Made by a program: the position numbers and the translations under genes
Notes under the pieces: generated by a model
The model's input: the letters and a program-made list of their open reading frames with translations, nothing else
Database searches by the model: none
Told to the model about the DNA's origin: nothing
DNA from: Jaltomata sinuosa
Taxonomy: Eukaryota; Streptophyta; Magnoliopsida; Solanales; Solanaceae
Direction of reading: 5' to 3'
DNA length: 64,000 bases
NCBI GenBank assembly: GCA_003996215.1
Contig: QJPP01000672.1
Span: 186,001-250,000, forward strand
Part shown: positions 22,105 to 34,184 of the stretch, piece after piece
Layout: every line of letters begins with the position of its first letter
Numbering within the stretch: the first letter of the stretch is position 1

Positions 22105-22342
22105 CTCCCCCTTGAATGTCTATTTGATAGATAATGTGCCTCGTTAAAATCTTACTAGATAAAACCCAGTGGAAAAAATTCTAGTGAAGGAAAAAGAGTA
22201 CACATCCCTATAATACGCATTTTGGCTGCCTCATTAAAAACCTTACAAGAAAAACCCAGTGGGACAAAACCTTATGAGGAATAAAGAGTACAGCGCGTAT
22301 TAACTCCCCCTGATAAGAACATCAATCCAAAGACTTGAATCT

Positions 22343-22525
22343 TCACATCACAATCTTGTGCACCATCTTCTCAAAAGTTGTAATTGATTTAGACTTGGTG
22401 AATAAATATTCCATACTCAAATAAATCTGTTGAATGTTGATATCACCATTCTTTTGGAGATGTGTGAAGGAAAGCTTTGGTGAAATGTGATTCGTTGTGT
22501 CTCCTTTTATGAATCCTCCTTTCAA
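22343..22525 (-). pseudogene. Copia RNase H C-terminal relic in element B
   Basis: A 60-codon frame corresponding to the last part of the copia RNase H domain (KGGFIKGDTTNHISPK ... FEKMVHKI), colinear with 42050-42240 of element A. Upstream, homology to the polyprotein continues out of frame, with deletions. Confidence 0.75.
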
Positions 22526-25500
22526 CTATGTTATGCATGCTTCTCAGCTTGTTTCATGAACAATTGTTATCTCAGTATGATTTGATGAAGTATCTACAAT
22601 AGATTGCTTTGTAGATTACCAAGATATGGCAGTACTCCCATATATGAACACATATAATTTATTTGAGATCAAACTTTATGTATGCCTGCATTTCATAACC
22701 AATAAAATATTGACAATATTTGTTAGGATAAAAACATTCATATCAGGACTTGCAATTGATCTTATTTCAATATCTCCATGTAGAAGTGAAACTATATCAT
22801 GCTCATAGTTATAGCAAGATATGTAAATGCAATAATTATACAAAATATGGTTATTCAGGACCAATCAAATTTTGCATATTTCTCATTTCAACTTCTTTCG
22901 GCAGATAATCTATTGCTTTTGAAAACTCTCCAAGAGTTTCACTTCAAGTCATCAACTTTGATTGACTTAATCCATATGAGGATTATAAACAAGTTTTTCA
23001 AAAACTTGTATATGCTTCAAGCATTTTGAATCCTTTAAGGATTTTCACCTCAATCTTGTCAAGTGACACAACGACATCTTCTAGTGTCTAGAATGCAAGT
23101 CAAATAAACTTACGTTTACCAAGATGCATCCTTCCATGTCACTTGATAAATATTTCTACGTCAGCATGCTTTAATAAACATAGAATTGAAATCCTCATAA
23201 TCTTTTACAATATTGCGCTATCTTGTATCACAGATATCATCAATGAGGTATCATTTGTTAATTCGGTTCTCAATGCGACATAACTTATTGAGATCTCATC
23301 ACTTCATTATTTTCAGGTACCTGAACCTTTCGTAAGGTTTTATGAAGTGTTATGTCGTATCTCCAAGAGCATATTGCCTCACATTATGATCATTTGCTCC
23401 TTTTCTTTTTCAAGGATTATTATAGTTAGAACCGATTGATCATCATGCTTCATGCATGCCATAGACTTTGTCCGTCAAGGACATCCAATAGGAGTATTTG
23501 CATCTAAATATGAAATTAATTTTGGGTCAGCAAATACTTCTAGCATTTGAATTTGAATTATCTTTTGAATGAGAATCATATTGATGATAATTTATAACAT
23601 ATTTCATAGATGCTTATTCTCTCCTCCTTATGTTAGAAAAGCTAATATATATCCTCTATCTTCTTTGAGAAATCCATCTTTGTGCATCATGGTATATCTA
23701 TCAATCATATACCGCACATAAAAAGCTATTAGATGGAAAAAATATTTGGTTTCTGACCTTGAACCAATTGAGGGAGGAAATTAATCATAATCTATTGGCC
23801 TGAGTGTATACAAGTGCTATTGTATACAATATATCATATTTCAGACCAACACATGAAACTTTATTCTCCTAAGCGATGGTTCAACAATTTATTGAAGGCA
23901 TTCAACTTCAAATCAGCATTATCAAGATAAACCGTCTTGATTAAACAATCTGAAAATTATGTTCTTAACTCAATTTACATTAAGTAAGAAACTTTACGAA
24001 TGTCAAACTGAAGGTTGACAATGAACGCACATGTGACCATCTCATAGATGCATATTTTTAAGACATCACATGGCAAGTGAACGGGCTCATATTCACCTTT
24101 TATACTTTTCAAAATTTAGGGGATCCAATCAACTTATCCATGAGAACAAACAACATAATCAATTTTTGAAGAATCTTTTAGTTCTTCAATATATGTTTAA
24201 TACTCAATATGCACATCTCCGAGATGGTAAAATCATTCATGCCAACAGATAAAATTATTATTATTAGTAACTCCAAGTTACCATGACATGTGCTATGTCC
24301 TTTTGTAAACTTCTGATTTACTATGACATGAATATCAATAAACTTCTAGTTTATTGTGGCATGTGATCTCATCATGCTTGGAATAACTTTTCACATACGT
24401 ATTTCTTATCATAAAAACTTTGGAGATATTCAATCTTTCAATTATTCTATCTCTTTCGGAGGTGAGTTGTGATGTAGTCACAATCAAGTGCACGTCTGCA
24501 TTTATATGCATTGCTAAATATTATCACATTCACTTCAGGGAATTGATCTATATTTATATCAATCAAAATTCTCATTCTCCAGGAATAAAATATAATCATG
24601 CATTAAGCCTATCAAATGATGATAGTTCAGAACCTCTTTTAAGATATTGCTACTTCAGGAGCAAATCGAGGCATACATATGATGTAGAGAATTTCCTCTT
24701 TAACATATCTTTCAGAATATACCACGTTTCAAAGCAATTATTGCTTATGGGGTCATTATTATTGTTGTCCTTCACACTCATATTCATATATTGAATCACT
24801 TGTCTTTTTTCAGACTTATTATGCTGCTACCACATTCACACCATGGAATGGAGCAAATCAATGAGACGGATTTAATGACTTTTGGTCAAAAGTATAATTA
24901 TTTTGGTCTTAGCCATCATTAGACTATCACTATGGTGCATTAGGACTTGAACCCAACGTCTTACTCATATAAAGACGTCTTAGACCATAAATCAATAGGA
25001 CTTGAACCCAATATCTTATATATTATCATGATACACCAAGACTTTATTGATGTCTTACCCTTTTGGTGCGATAAGACTTGAATCCATCGTCTTACCCTTA
25101 ACCAATAGTATAATGAGCCAAGACTCACCAAACCTAACCATCAATCCATTAAAAGTATTATCACTTTGTGATAAAGATGCGCAAGTAAATTAAAAGTGAC
25201 AAAATTGTTACCAACAAAACTTTTACAATTATAAAGCAGCACTGACTGCTCATGGAAAAACAAAACTCATTGAAATCTATCATGATTACTCAAATTTCAC
25301 CAATTATCTAATTAGTACTAAGCACGGACAGTTTCCTATCTTTCTAGTGATGATAGATTTGTGATCAAGACCTTAAAGAAGTGTGAGTTCAAATTTAACA
25401 TATATGAGTTTCAAACAATTATCTTTAGACTGTAGATTCATTTTCTTGTATCCTCGTGTTTTAATACCACAGAAGATAAACGGCAATAATATATACTTAC

Positions 25501-25567
25501 CCAAAAGATATCTCTCCAATTCTTACTATTCATCTCGTTTTAGGGTTAGAACGTTGTGCTGATAACG

Positions 25568-25816
25568 TGTTATGAAATAATATACTAAGAACAACAAGAA
25601 GAATAGAGAGGGAGAAGAGAGATCTTCTTATTACTCTTGAGGGATTCCTCTTAGGGATTTCAGGATGAATTACAATGAAGGAAAACTGACTTTATAGGGG
25701 GAAACTCCTTTATTTATAGGGGAAAACTGACTTGGTCCCAAAGTTAGGATTCCTAACTTTTCTCCAAAGAAACATAAATATGGACATTCACTATAATAAC
25801 AAATACATTATTAACA
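25568..25816 (-). repeat. 5' LTR of element B
   Basis: Begins TGTTATGAAATAATATACTA and ends TTATTAACA. It differs from the partner LTR by a small insertion near 25688-25710 and scattered point changes, showing some age since insertion. Confidence 0.9.
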
Positions 25817-25821
25817 ATTAC

Positions 25822-26261
25822 CAATTACTTTACTAATAATTACGAAAAGTTTATATGTATACAGATAATATAATCAATTCGAAATTTTATATTATAATTA
25901 GGTCATTAAAAAAAATTACTATAAAAAGTGTGGTATGTGGTAGGTCAACAAGTCCCTTTCTTTTCTCCTTTACTAGACTTAGTTTGTATTTGAGATGTGC
26001 ATTGTGTTTTACGTAATTATCTCGTATTCACAATTTACTGGTTTGATTCAATTAGATTCACATTATGCGGGACCTATAAAAGAAGAGCGTTTTTTACTAA
26101 AGTTTTCTTCATTCCTCGAGCTTAAATATGAGATTTTTTATTAAGGTTGAAGGAAAAGCGAAAATAAATTAAAGGTCGTTTGAAACTTTTAGGCTGACCT
26201 TTTATTTGATTAATATAATACAAAAGTAACCGCACTAATTAAGTTTCCTGATTTACTAACA
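25822..26261. other. Intergenic DNA, nothing recognised
   Basis: AT-rich spacer between element B and a SINE copy. Confidence 0.5.
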
Positions 26262-26440
26262 AGAATTGTCGTGTACTGATAAGCACCATGTCATTTTTAA
26301 CGAGAGATCTTGAGTTCGAGTCTTTGATATAAAGTTGTAATTGTTAGGGAGCGTTTTATTCCAAACGTGAACTTCCCTCCTCGAATTCAAATTTAACTGA
26401 GCCTCAATACAAATACCGAACACATAATGGAAGATTTAAA
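26262..26440 (+). mobile_element. tRNA-derived SINE copy
   Basis: The internal promoter-like word TTGAGTTCGAGTC (box B) is near 26310. It is followed by GGGAGCGTTTTATTCC, CTTCCCTCCTCGAATTCAAA and GAGCCTCAATACAAATACCG. The body matches the copy at 5385-5570. There is no clear poly(A) tail or target duplication. Confidence 0.65.
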
Positions 26441-26632
26441 GAAAAACAATTTTCTTGATTTTCTTAGAAAGATTCTTATCATTTGTCGTTCGTCTATCAA
26501 TTTTAAAATCTCGTATTTCTCTTAGCTGTATAATTTTAACGAAGAAAGATCATAGCATAACTACTTTTGATAGTGACAGAAGTTTTTATTTATGGAAAAA
26601 AACTTTGGGACTTTCCAACAGATAATTTAATA

Positions 26633-26892
26633 CTCACTCCGTTTTATATTAGTTGTCCACTTTTTTTTTCATGCTTCTTAATAAATCATAAATAAGAAGG
26701 ATAGTCTTACTAATTTACCCCTTAAGAAACATTCTTGGAATTTTGCAAACTTATTTACACTTTAAAAAAAGAACTAATTGTAAGGGTAAAGTGGAAAAAA
26801 TATAATTAATTCTCTTTTGATTTGATAAGTAGACAAGTAATTTAAGACAATTATTTATAGTAAGGTAGACAGCTAATATGGGACGGAGGGAG
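26633..26892. mobile_element. Stowaway MITE
   Basis: The left end CTCACTCCGTTTTATATTAG and right end CTAATATGGGACGGAGGGAG are flanked by TA at 26631-26632 and 26893-26894. Length is 260 bp. Confidence 0.9.
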
Positions 26893-26990
26893 TAAATGGG
26901 AGCTCTTTTATTAGGAAGTTAAGACGTTACTTTCGTATTCTTGGTATATCATTTTGGGCTTCTTGAAAATGCAATTAAGGTATTGATATG

Positions 26991-27090
26991 TTAATTTTTT
27001 TCCTAATAAAGATATCTTTTTAGTCTATCATGCATTAGCCTTAATTTTTTTCCTAATAAAGATATCTTTTTAGTCTATCATGCATTAGCC
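26991..27090. repeat. Exact 50-bp tandem duplication
   Basis: The segment 26991-27040 (TTAATTTTTTTCCTAATAAA ... CATGCATTAGCC) is repeated without a mismatch at 27041-27090. It lies in noncoding DNA. The lack of divergence indicates a recent event or an assembly artefact. Confidence 0.95.
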
Positions 27091-27479
27091 TTTTCTTTAG
27101 GTAAGATTTCAACTTGTGGCATGATACCTAAAAGCTATACGTGGAAATTTGATCCAAAATATAATTTTGAAAAAAGAAAAAACATTATAGTTAATCAATA
27201 TATAAATGCACCAAAAGTACTATAGTAAGTCTGGCTGAAGATTATTAGCTGTTCTAATATGTGAATTAAAATTAAACATTTTTTCTTCTTCTCATTGACG
27301 TTGGAGTCGCATGAGTTTGACCAGCTCAAAAAGGCACGACCAGGTCCAAGACGAGCACGACCATCATAACTAAAATTAAACATTCACTTCCATATTACGA
27401 AGCTATATAAGTGACATTTCTCCTTAGTCTATAACTCAATATCGTCCATATGTTAGAGCCTAGAGGGATATATATTTTA
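27091..27479. other. Intergenic DNA, no gene seen
   Basis: Positions 27297-27365 are less AT-rich and read SNSCDSNVNEKK and WSGLVVLGLVLLVL-like chance frames. No gene is supported. Confidence 0.5.
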
Positions 27480-27790
27480 GAGAGAAGGCACAAGTACCCC
27501 TATACTATATCTCAAGTAGTCAAGTTGCTATGACACACCTAAACTTTATGGGGGTTCTATTACCCCCTTAAACTCATTTTTTTGTATTTTTGTGCTCCTT
27601 TTTGCTGATGTGGCTGCTAAGTGGCAGAATATTTTTGTGCTCCTTTTGTGCTGACTTGGCAGCCATGTCAGCACAAAAGGAGCACAAAAATACAAAAAAA
27701 ATAAGTTCAGGGGGGTAATAGGACCCCTGTAAAATTAAGATGTGTCATAGCAACTTCGATTATAGTTTAGGGGTACTTGTGCCTTATCTC
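27480..27790. mobile_element. Mutator-like foldback MITE
   Basis: Almost the whole 311-bp element is inverted: GAGAGAAGGCACAAGTACCC on the left, GGGTACTTGTGCCTTATCTC on the right. A second inner palindrome is built from TTTTTGTGCTCCTTTT and AAAAGGAGCACAAAAA. The exact 9-bp sequence TATATTTTA occurs on both sides (27471-27479 and 27791-27799). Half-copies of the same family are recognisable at about 40620-40720 and more weakly at 30118-30215. A transcript would form a long hairpin. Confidence 0.92.
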
Positions 27791-27900
27791 TATATTTTAT
27801 AGTCAAATGTTGTTTTGTGTGGCATTGATTAAAACTTAAAAGTGGTGAATATTTTTTTTCCTTTTTTGTTCCTTCCTGAATGATACTCAAGGTAGTTATA

Positions 27901-28153
27901 CTCCCTCCGTTCCCAAATACTTGTCACATATTTGATTTGCACGTCCCTTAAGAAAAACACTAATTAGAGGGTAATTTGACATTTATTTTTATTTAATACT
28001 TTTCTCTTTTGCACTATATTAATATCTCTCCATATTTATGACTAAGGGTAAAGGTGAAAACAAATAACTAATTATGCCTTGGTTTCTAAAATGACAAGTA
28101 TTATAAAATATCTATTTTTAATAAGGATGACAAGTATTTAGGAATGAACGGAG
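27901..28153. mobile_element. Stowaway MITE
   Basis: The left end CTCCCTCCGTTCCCAAATAC and right end GTATTTAGGAATGAACGGAG are flanked by TA at 27899-27900 and 28154-28155. The right terminus lacks the last GGAG of the usual end. Confidence 0.88.
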
Positions 28154-28155
28154 TA

Positions 28156-28549
28156 CTAGCAAGGGCCTCTTTTAGGTTCATCCAAATCCCCATTATTCCT
28201 TTTAATTTTTTTTAACTATTATACCAACCCTCAAGATTGTCTTATTTCCCATCACAAAGTCTAGTAGGCGAAAGCAAGAGTTCTGGCATGCATGTCTTAC
28301 ATTACTAGTTTCATTTTTGTATGATAGTTACCCCTTCCTAGAATTCTTACCCATATTTTTACCATTTCTTTGGAATTGACCGCTCATAGCACGATGGAAG
28401 TGTCCAAGAATCAAGAGCGCAACAGCTGCATGAAAGTCGTTGCACCTTAGTACATCCGCTTTCTTGCTCGTTAGCGTTGTTTGTTGATTGTTTAAAGAAA
28501 GTGAATGAGCAATGCAAGATCATAAAGTTAAGGGAATTTTCATCATCCA

Positions 28550-28610
<61 letters not shown>

Positions 28611-29150
28611 CAAAGCCCCGTGTCAGCATGAGCCCAACAAATTATATTAAAATGGTCTTATGTACTTTTTCTGCCCCAATTTATGTGTCACATTTTTCTT
28701 TTAAGTCTGGCAAAAAAAAACGACACATTTCATCGTTTGACAAATGTTTAATGATGCTATCAACAATTTTACTCATGTTGGATTTCACTCTTGGCAAAAA
28801 AGATTTTATTGACGTGGGACCAAACTATCAGTGGAAAAGCATCTGTAAAACACCTTCAAAGCATAGACATTAAAATTCTAAAAATATCCTCGGCATGACG
28901 CGGACACGTCGATAAAGAGGTGCCTGCTTCTAGCCTCTTATTAGTATTGATATACTGGACAAATGCATTCCTCAAGTTCATCATCAACATAAACTGTGTA
29001 CATGGGGCATTTGATCCCCAAATTTCGTTACAGAATACAGTTTAAATTAGGAATATAATGGCTGTCATCAGAAGTCATCAGAAAATGCAATCCTCAATTT
29101 CAAGAATAGTTTTACTATGATACAATACAAGGATGAAATTATGAAAACAT
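28156..29150. other. 3' side of the nucleoside hydrolase gene, with microsatellite and MITE scrap
   Basis: It contains the compound microsatellite at 28551-28608 and, at 28660-28710, a lone left half of a Stowaway-like end (CCCCAATTTATGTGTCACAT). The 84-codon minus-strand and 81-codon plus-strand frames are not supported as genes. Confidence 0.5.
28551..28608. repeat. Compound (TA)n(GA)n microsatellite
   Basis: About 17 TA units followed by about 12 GA units without interruption. Confidence 0.97.
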
Positions 29151-32100
29151 TCATGGTTTCATTAATGCTCTCTTTATAAGATTCAGAACTTCATCCACAT
29201 CAACTGTCCATGCAACTGAAACTGGAGAATGCCCTGTCCAGGGATTGCTCGTATTTGACCTACATAATAAGATTTATCCTTATAATCCAAGGAAATGAAA
29301 TCGGACTCTAAGATCTGCAAGAAATGATCAGTTTACGATGCTTACTTCTTTAGCCCTTGGTCCAAGAGCGTGTGCCCAACGCAAATTCCCTGTGTCTCAA
29401 CCCTCACAACGCCTTTCTTGTACGTGAAGAGGTCAGGTCGAACTAGTGCCACAAAGGTGACAGCATCATGAGGAAAAACTCCTGAAAAAGTGACCTCAGA
29501 ATTACTAAAGCGACGTATCAAAGTAATAATGGTGCAAGAAAGAAATGAGGGAAGGTGCGTTAAGAACATATTTTGCATACAAAAACAATGTGAGAATAGC
29601 AGAAGAATACCATAAAAGCCATCTGACTGTACATGATAATCTCGGTAAAATTTGCACATTTTGCACAGAAATTTGGCATGTTTTCCTTCGGATTGCCTCA
29701 GTTCATCAAGGTCAGCATCTAAGACGATAAAAAAGAATTTTTTTGAAATCTGGACTGACAAATGAACTACATCTACACTTAAAGTGGAAAAAATGGAAGA
29801 AATTGGAAAAATTCGGTCTGAAAAAGCACCTGTCATTTTAACTTGTGTGGTGATGTTGATACCAACAACATCGATATTTGCTCTTGAAGTAAACACAATA
29901 TCTGCAGCCTCTGGATCCCCATATATCTGCATTGTCGGAAAACTTTCCAAATGAGATAATCAAATCATACTAGTGTTTCAATGGCACAGAGATCTACCTC
30001 AGTAGAAAAATACTAATCACACTTTCTAACAGACTGATTACATAATATCATATACATGCCAAAAGTGTTGATCATATGGTCTTGTGCGTGTACTTAAGAG
30101 TTAATGGCTAAAAACCCCTTAGATCACGTTTTTGCAAGCTTCATACTTAAACTATCAGGTGTTTCTGTTGTCCCTTGAACTATAACTTTCAACGGTTAAA
30201 AAACCCTCTGGCTTGACAAATGGCAAAGTGTTTCGAACCATCCGGCCTAAGGGAAAGAAGATCATACATTAACTCATATGGCTATTGTGTCTCTATCTAA
30301 TGTCATTGTCAATATTTCTTTAAACTGATTTCTATGAAGTCAAACCAAAGGGAAAGAAGATCACACACATTAGCTTCTGCAGCAGGATTAACATTTCCCA
30401 AAGCAAAGAAGGCACCGCCAAGTATTACCACCCTCTTCACCTTGCTTGCAAAGTTTGAGTCTCTTTTAACAGCCTAAACCGCCAAAACATAACAATTAAA
30501 ATGTTACAAATTCAAGCAATAAGAACTTGAAAAAATAAGAAACTTTTGAGATACAACTTGCCAGAGCCAGATTTGTCAGTGGTCCCAGTGCAAGTATAGA
30601 TACTTCACCGGGATATTCGGATACTTTATCCACCAGAAATTCAGATGCAGATTTCTCAATTTTGTTAGAATTTGGAGAAGGTAAGCATAAGTTGCCTAAC
30701 CCATCTGAACCGTGAACAAAGTCTGCAACGCGTGGCTCCCCTCTCTACATAATAATATCCAATTCAGTTGATAGAACACTTGAGAACGAGAAATGAAATC
30801 AATTCAATAGAATGACCTAAAGAACTAAATGGCCGAGCAAAAAATGATCATGCAGGAAATGATAAGCATAATATGATTGCATATATCTCGAGTCCTGATA
30901 ATCTATTTCTCCAGGATACGTAGCAACCTGTGATCGATAACTTAAGTACTAAAACTAAGAGTTACAAATTATTACCTTCAAAGATTCAAGGCTACCCTCT
31001 GCCACTGGGATATCTGGATATCCTGCAGTCTCACACTATACTTTTGCAAATTAAAAAAGTGACTGATCAAGAGTTTATTCTAGAAAACATCAAAATGCTG
31101 AAATTCTAGATAAATGGAAACACAAACCAAAATTAATGCATTTCGTGTAGCATATTTTGTAGTAGCATTTCCAAATATGGTAGTTAAGCCTAATATCTCG
31201 ACTTCTGGAGTCTGGAATGCCATTAATATCGCCATGCTGTCATCTAGATATCAACAAAACTCAATTAGATCGATGAGAACACGTGGAACAGGAGTACTGT
31301 AATTGGCCAAATAAACAACAAAACAACCCAACCAGATCAAAATTTATCGCAAGAATGACAGAAGCTTCACATTTCATATAGTGGACAAGTTATTCTCACC
31401 ATTTTACAGGATAGAAAGAAAAGAGTATCTTGAAAGTTAATTTGAATTCAGGTATCTCCTAATATATATTAAAGAGGCATATAGTTTTGATTTGTTCTAC
31501 AATGAAGTGTGTACATTTTCGACATCCCAGCGAGGTGTTTAGCTCAACAAGAAGGATCTTCTCCCGAAAATGTTTCGTCCAAATTAAGAAGATCATCAAG
31601 AAAGGAAGAGATAAAATGCAATCTCTATTTCGATAAAAATGAAAGGATACAATCATAAACCTTCCCTAAGTTGCTGTTTCTGGAAAAGGAAGGAAAGGGA
31701 AAATAGAGAATACAAGCTACATATCCTTTTACAGCGGATAAAAAGGTATTTTCCAAACCAACTAGACTACAACGGATTGCTTTTCCTTTTACCAAAAAAA
31801 AAGTGTATTCTCTTCTTTAAGGCCTATTTTTCTGATCTAGTGGCACTGCCTCGGAGTTCTGTTTCTGCTAGGTTCCAAGGTTTAAATTTACTTGGTGCCT
31901 GCTTGTTTCTTGGCCTCACAACCTACTTTTACTAATACCTTTTGTTGACTTTCAATATATGATAGCCATAAATCTTGACGCTCTTGCAATTCTTTTTCAA
32001 TAAGGATCTTAATGCTCTTGCTCTCTCCAAAATATTGAAGTCAAAAGTTTCTAGCAATGAATACTGAGTAATGGTACAAGATGGAGCATTAGAAGGATTG

Positions 32101-33160
32101 CAAATCTTAGTTAAAAGCAAAAACTAGTGATTTTAAGGTAATCTGTTGGGTGTGCGAATAAAATTTCGTGGGGAAGCTACATATACAAGTTGTAGAGATC
32201 TACTCTTAATGGTGTGAGGTCTTTTGGGAAAATCATGTGGGCTGCTGGTTGAATCCAACATAAATTAAAGTTAACGTACAAGAACTTCTCCTAAAATTGT
32301 TGCAGAACAATTACAGAAATCATAAACAGAATAAATCTGATGTCTCAGTCAATTATGGTAATTGGCTTACATCTGTGCAATATATCTTTTCTTTATTATG
32401 AAGGTAAAGCACATCTCTTTACAGAGAAATTATCAAATGTTCGATACTACAATAGACTATATGGAACTCTCTTAACATGGTTTCTGTTGATCGATCTCTT
32501 CAAAAATATTGCCAGGTGTGTGTCGGATCCTCCAAAAGCTATGTATTTTGGAAGACACTAGTGCGACAATATTTTTGGAGGGTCCGAAAAACACAGCATG
32601 GTTCTAGAAGAGAACTCATAACATGCCACTATTCCAAGTCAACTTCAGATCTTCATCCCTATCTTTCTTTGTATCATATCTCCTAGGATACATTAACTGA
32701 AATCCATAACATCAGAACACATAAAAAAAGTATTGCATCCATATAAGAACTACAAAAATCCAATTTTCATGACTATGATATTCGGGTCAACTTGCATTTA
32801 CCTTAAGTAATCTACTGAGCACTTATCACAACTCGAGAAGATCAATGTGCTCATACTAAATGTTGTGGCGTTACATACAAAGATCACAAATATGTCATTT
32901 TTCATTCAAGAAAATTGAATCCCACTTGCAAGGAAATAAAAATTGCTAAGTCAATTTTCTTCAACAAAGAAAAAGATTGAGTTTCTGAGATAATAACTAT
33001 TGGTTGATTGACCGTCGGTGAATTCAACAACTCAGAAATGCTAAAGAACACAACTTTAAACAAAGGGAAAAATCTTACCAATGCCAGGATCAGTATCTAT
33101 GATGATTTTTTCACGGTTTTTAGCCACCAAACCATCAGGCAAACTACTAAAAATTGACAT
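29151..33160 (-). CDS. Nucleoside hydrolase (uridine/inosine ribohydrolase, URH1-like)
   Basis: Nine exons on the minus strand can be joined in frame: 33160-33079, 31243-31128, 31035-30976, 30744-30562, 30473-30369, 29926-29830, 29718-29611, 29481-29346 and 29259-29151. Together they encode 331 residues plus stop, the normal family length. Residues 18-29 (KIIIDTDPGIDD) are the calcium-binding, catalytic Asp cluster. Later blocks are MAFQTPEVEILGLTTIFGN, GPLTNLALAVKRD, VVILGGAFFALGNVNPAAEA and PHDAVTFVALVRPDLFTYKK. The enzyme splits uridine and inosine into base and ribose in cytosolic nucleoside salvage. Seven introns are GT-AG. Intron 4 (30561-30474) keeps frame only with the donor GCAAGT, so it is a GC-AG intron. 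Intron 1 is 1.8 kb and holds a palindromic repeat. The frame extends upstream of the chosen Met (33160) to 33265, but the KKMSIFSSLPDG start best fits the family. I see no damage. Confidence 0.93.
32497..32600. repeat. Palindromic dispersed repeat in intron 1 of the nucleoside hydrolase gene
   Basis: The words GTGTCGGATCCTCCAAAA and TATTTTTGGAGGGTCCGA are inverted relative to each other, and CAAAAATATTGCC is mirrored by GCGACAATATTTTTG. The words match a short repeat that is common in Solanaceae genes, as I recall. It is likely a small MITE; no target duplication was resolved. Confidence 0.55.
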
Positions 33161-33407
33161 TTTTTTTGTCCTGTAGACTCCACAGATCACCAAGAAAGAT
33201 TTGAAATTAAAAAAAAAAAGGAGGAAAATGAAGGAACTTTGAGAAATGTGTAATATTTGGTGCAATAATCAAATTAACAAGAAGTTACAAACGTGTAACT
33301 TTAGGTGAAAAAGGCAGAGTTGTATAGTCAGCTCTGACTATGACCTGAATTTTATGCAACTCTACCCTTCCCCTACCAACTGTTTTCTATATCGTCGAAT
33401 CAGTGGC
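33161..33407. other. 5' flank of the nucleoside hydrolase gene
   Basis: The presumed 5' UTR and promoter. The minus strand has pyrimidine-rich stretches at 33205-33240. No distinct TATA box could be chosen. Confidence 0.4.
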
Positions 33408-33595
33408 GGAGTCAGAATTTTCACTAAAGAATTCAAAACATAAATAAATAAATACACAAGAAGCAAAGGGTTCAACATCTTTTATATATATTTATATATA
33501 GAAGAAAAGTTTAACCAAATATAAATAGTATACTTTTTCTTTGAAGGAGGCTTGAATGAGCCCTCGTTGTACCTCCTTTTTCAATAGGTTTATTT
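33408..33595 (+). mobile_element. GGCGGAGCC-family MITE copy
   Basis: Starts GTGGCGGAGTCAGAATTTTC, includes AAGGGTTCAACATCTTTTAT and TTTAACCAAATATAAATAGT, and ends near GAGCCCTCGTTGTACCTCC. The order is the same as at 14573-14760. It lies about 250 bp upstream of the nucleoside hydrolase start. Confidence 0.6.
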
Positions 33596-34184
33596 AGGCA
33601 TTTGTAAGTCAAAATATGTTTTAAGCATTTTTGTAATGTTTTTGATAAATTAAAAGTGTTTTTAATTACTTATTTTTAAGTTAAAATAACAAAATAAGTC
33701 AAAAATTACAAGTTAAAATCTTGTTTAGCCAAGTTTTTAAAAAGTCAAAAGTGTTTTTTTAAAAAAAATAATAATTGAGAGTTGATCAAATTTTAGGGAG
33801 AAAATAACTATTTTTGAGTAGAAGAAGTTATTTTTCAGAAGCTAAATAGAAGTAGATTCCCGAAACACTTTTTAAAAGTTTGATCAAATACTAATTGTTG
33901 TTTAAAAGTATTTTTTTAAATTGATTAGTCAAACACAAACTATTTCTCACGAAAAATATTTTTTTAGAAGTTTGACCAAAGATGCTATTAGTTGTACTGA
34001 CAATAAATATCCTAATTTATTCGCTTTGATCAAGACCTTTTGCGATAATTTCAAAGCGCATTGTATTATTTTACCATCCCCAGCTTGATTAATTCAGACT
34101 CGCTCATAATAAATTTATTTAAGAGAATAAAATATTATTTTTTATTTATAAAGCTCGAACTTAAAATAAAAGATGAGAGATACT
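33596..34184. other. AT-rich repeat-like DNA, no gene
   Basis: Positions 33600-33990 consist of repeated AAGTnnAAA/TTTTTAAAAGTTTG words in both orientations, like the interior of a MITE. A relative is at 60530-60880. No coding potential. Confidence 0.5.

Larger units (their letters stand above)
21873..25821 (-). mobile_element. Decayed Ty1/copia retrotransposon with both LTRs (element B)
   Basis: Two closely similar direct repeats start TGTTATGAAATAATAT and end ...AACA: 21878-22104 (227 bp) and 25568-25816 (249 bp, with a 22-bp or so partial internal duplication around GGGGGAAACTCC). They are flanked by ACTAC (21873-21877) and ATTAC (25817-25821), a 5-bp target duplication with one change. 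A minus-strand polypurine tract CAAGGGGGAG abuts the left LTR, and CGTTATCAGCAC abuts the right LTR as the likely primer binding site, so the element runs right to left. The interior (3.46 kb) is too short for a full element and full of stops. Only relics of RNase H (22343-22525, minus: GGFIKGDTTNHISPKLSF) are readable. It belongs to the same family as element A at 41.5-45.9 kb. Confidence 0.9.

Noticed and set aside
29342..29950. 202-codon minus-strand frame in the nucleoside hydrolase gene
   Set aside because: It reads through two introns of the real gene. The spliced model with exons 29926-29830, 29718-29611 and 29481-29346 fits the family.
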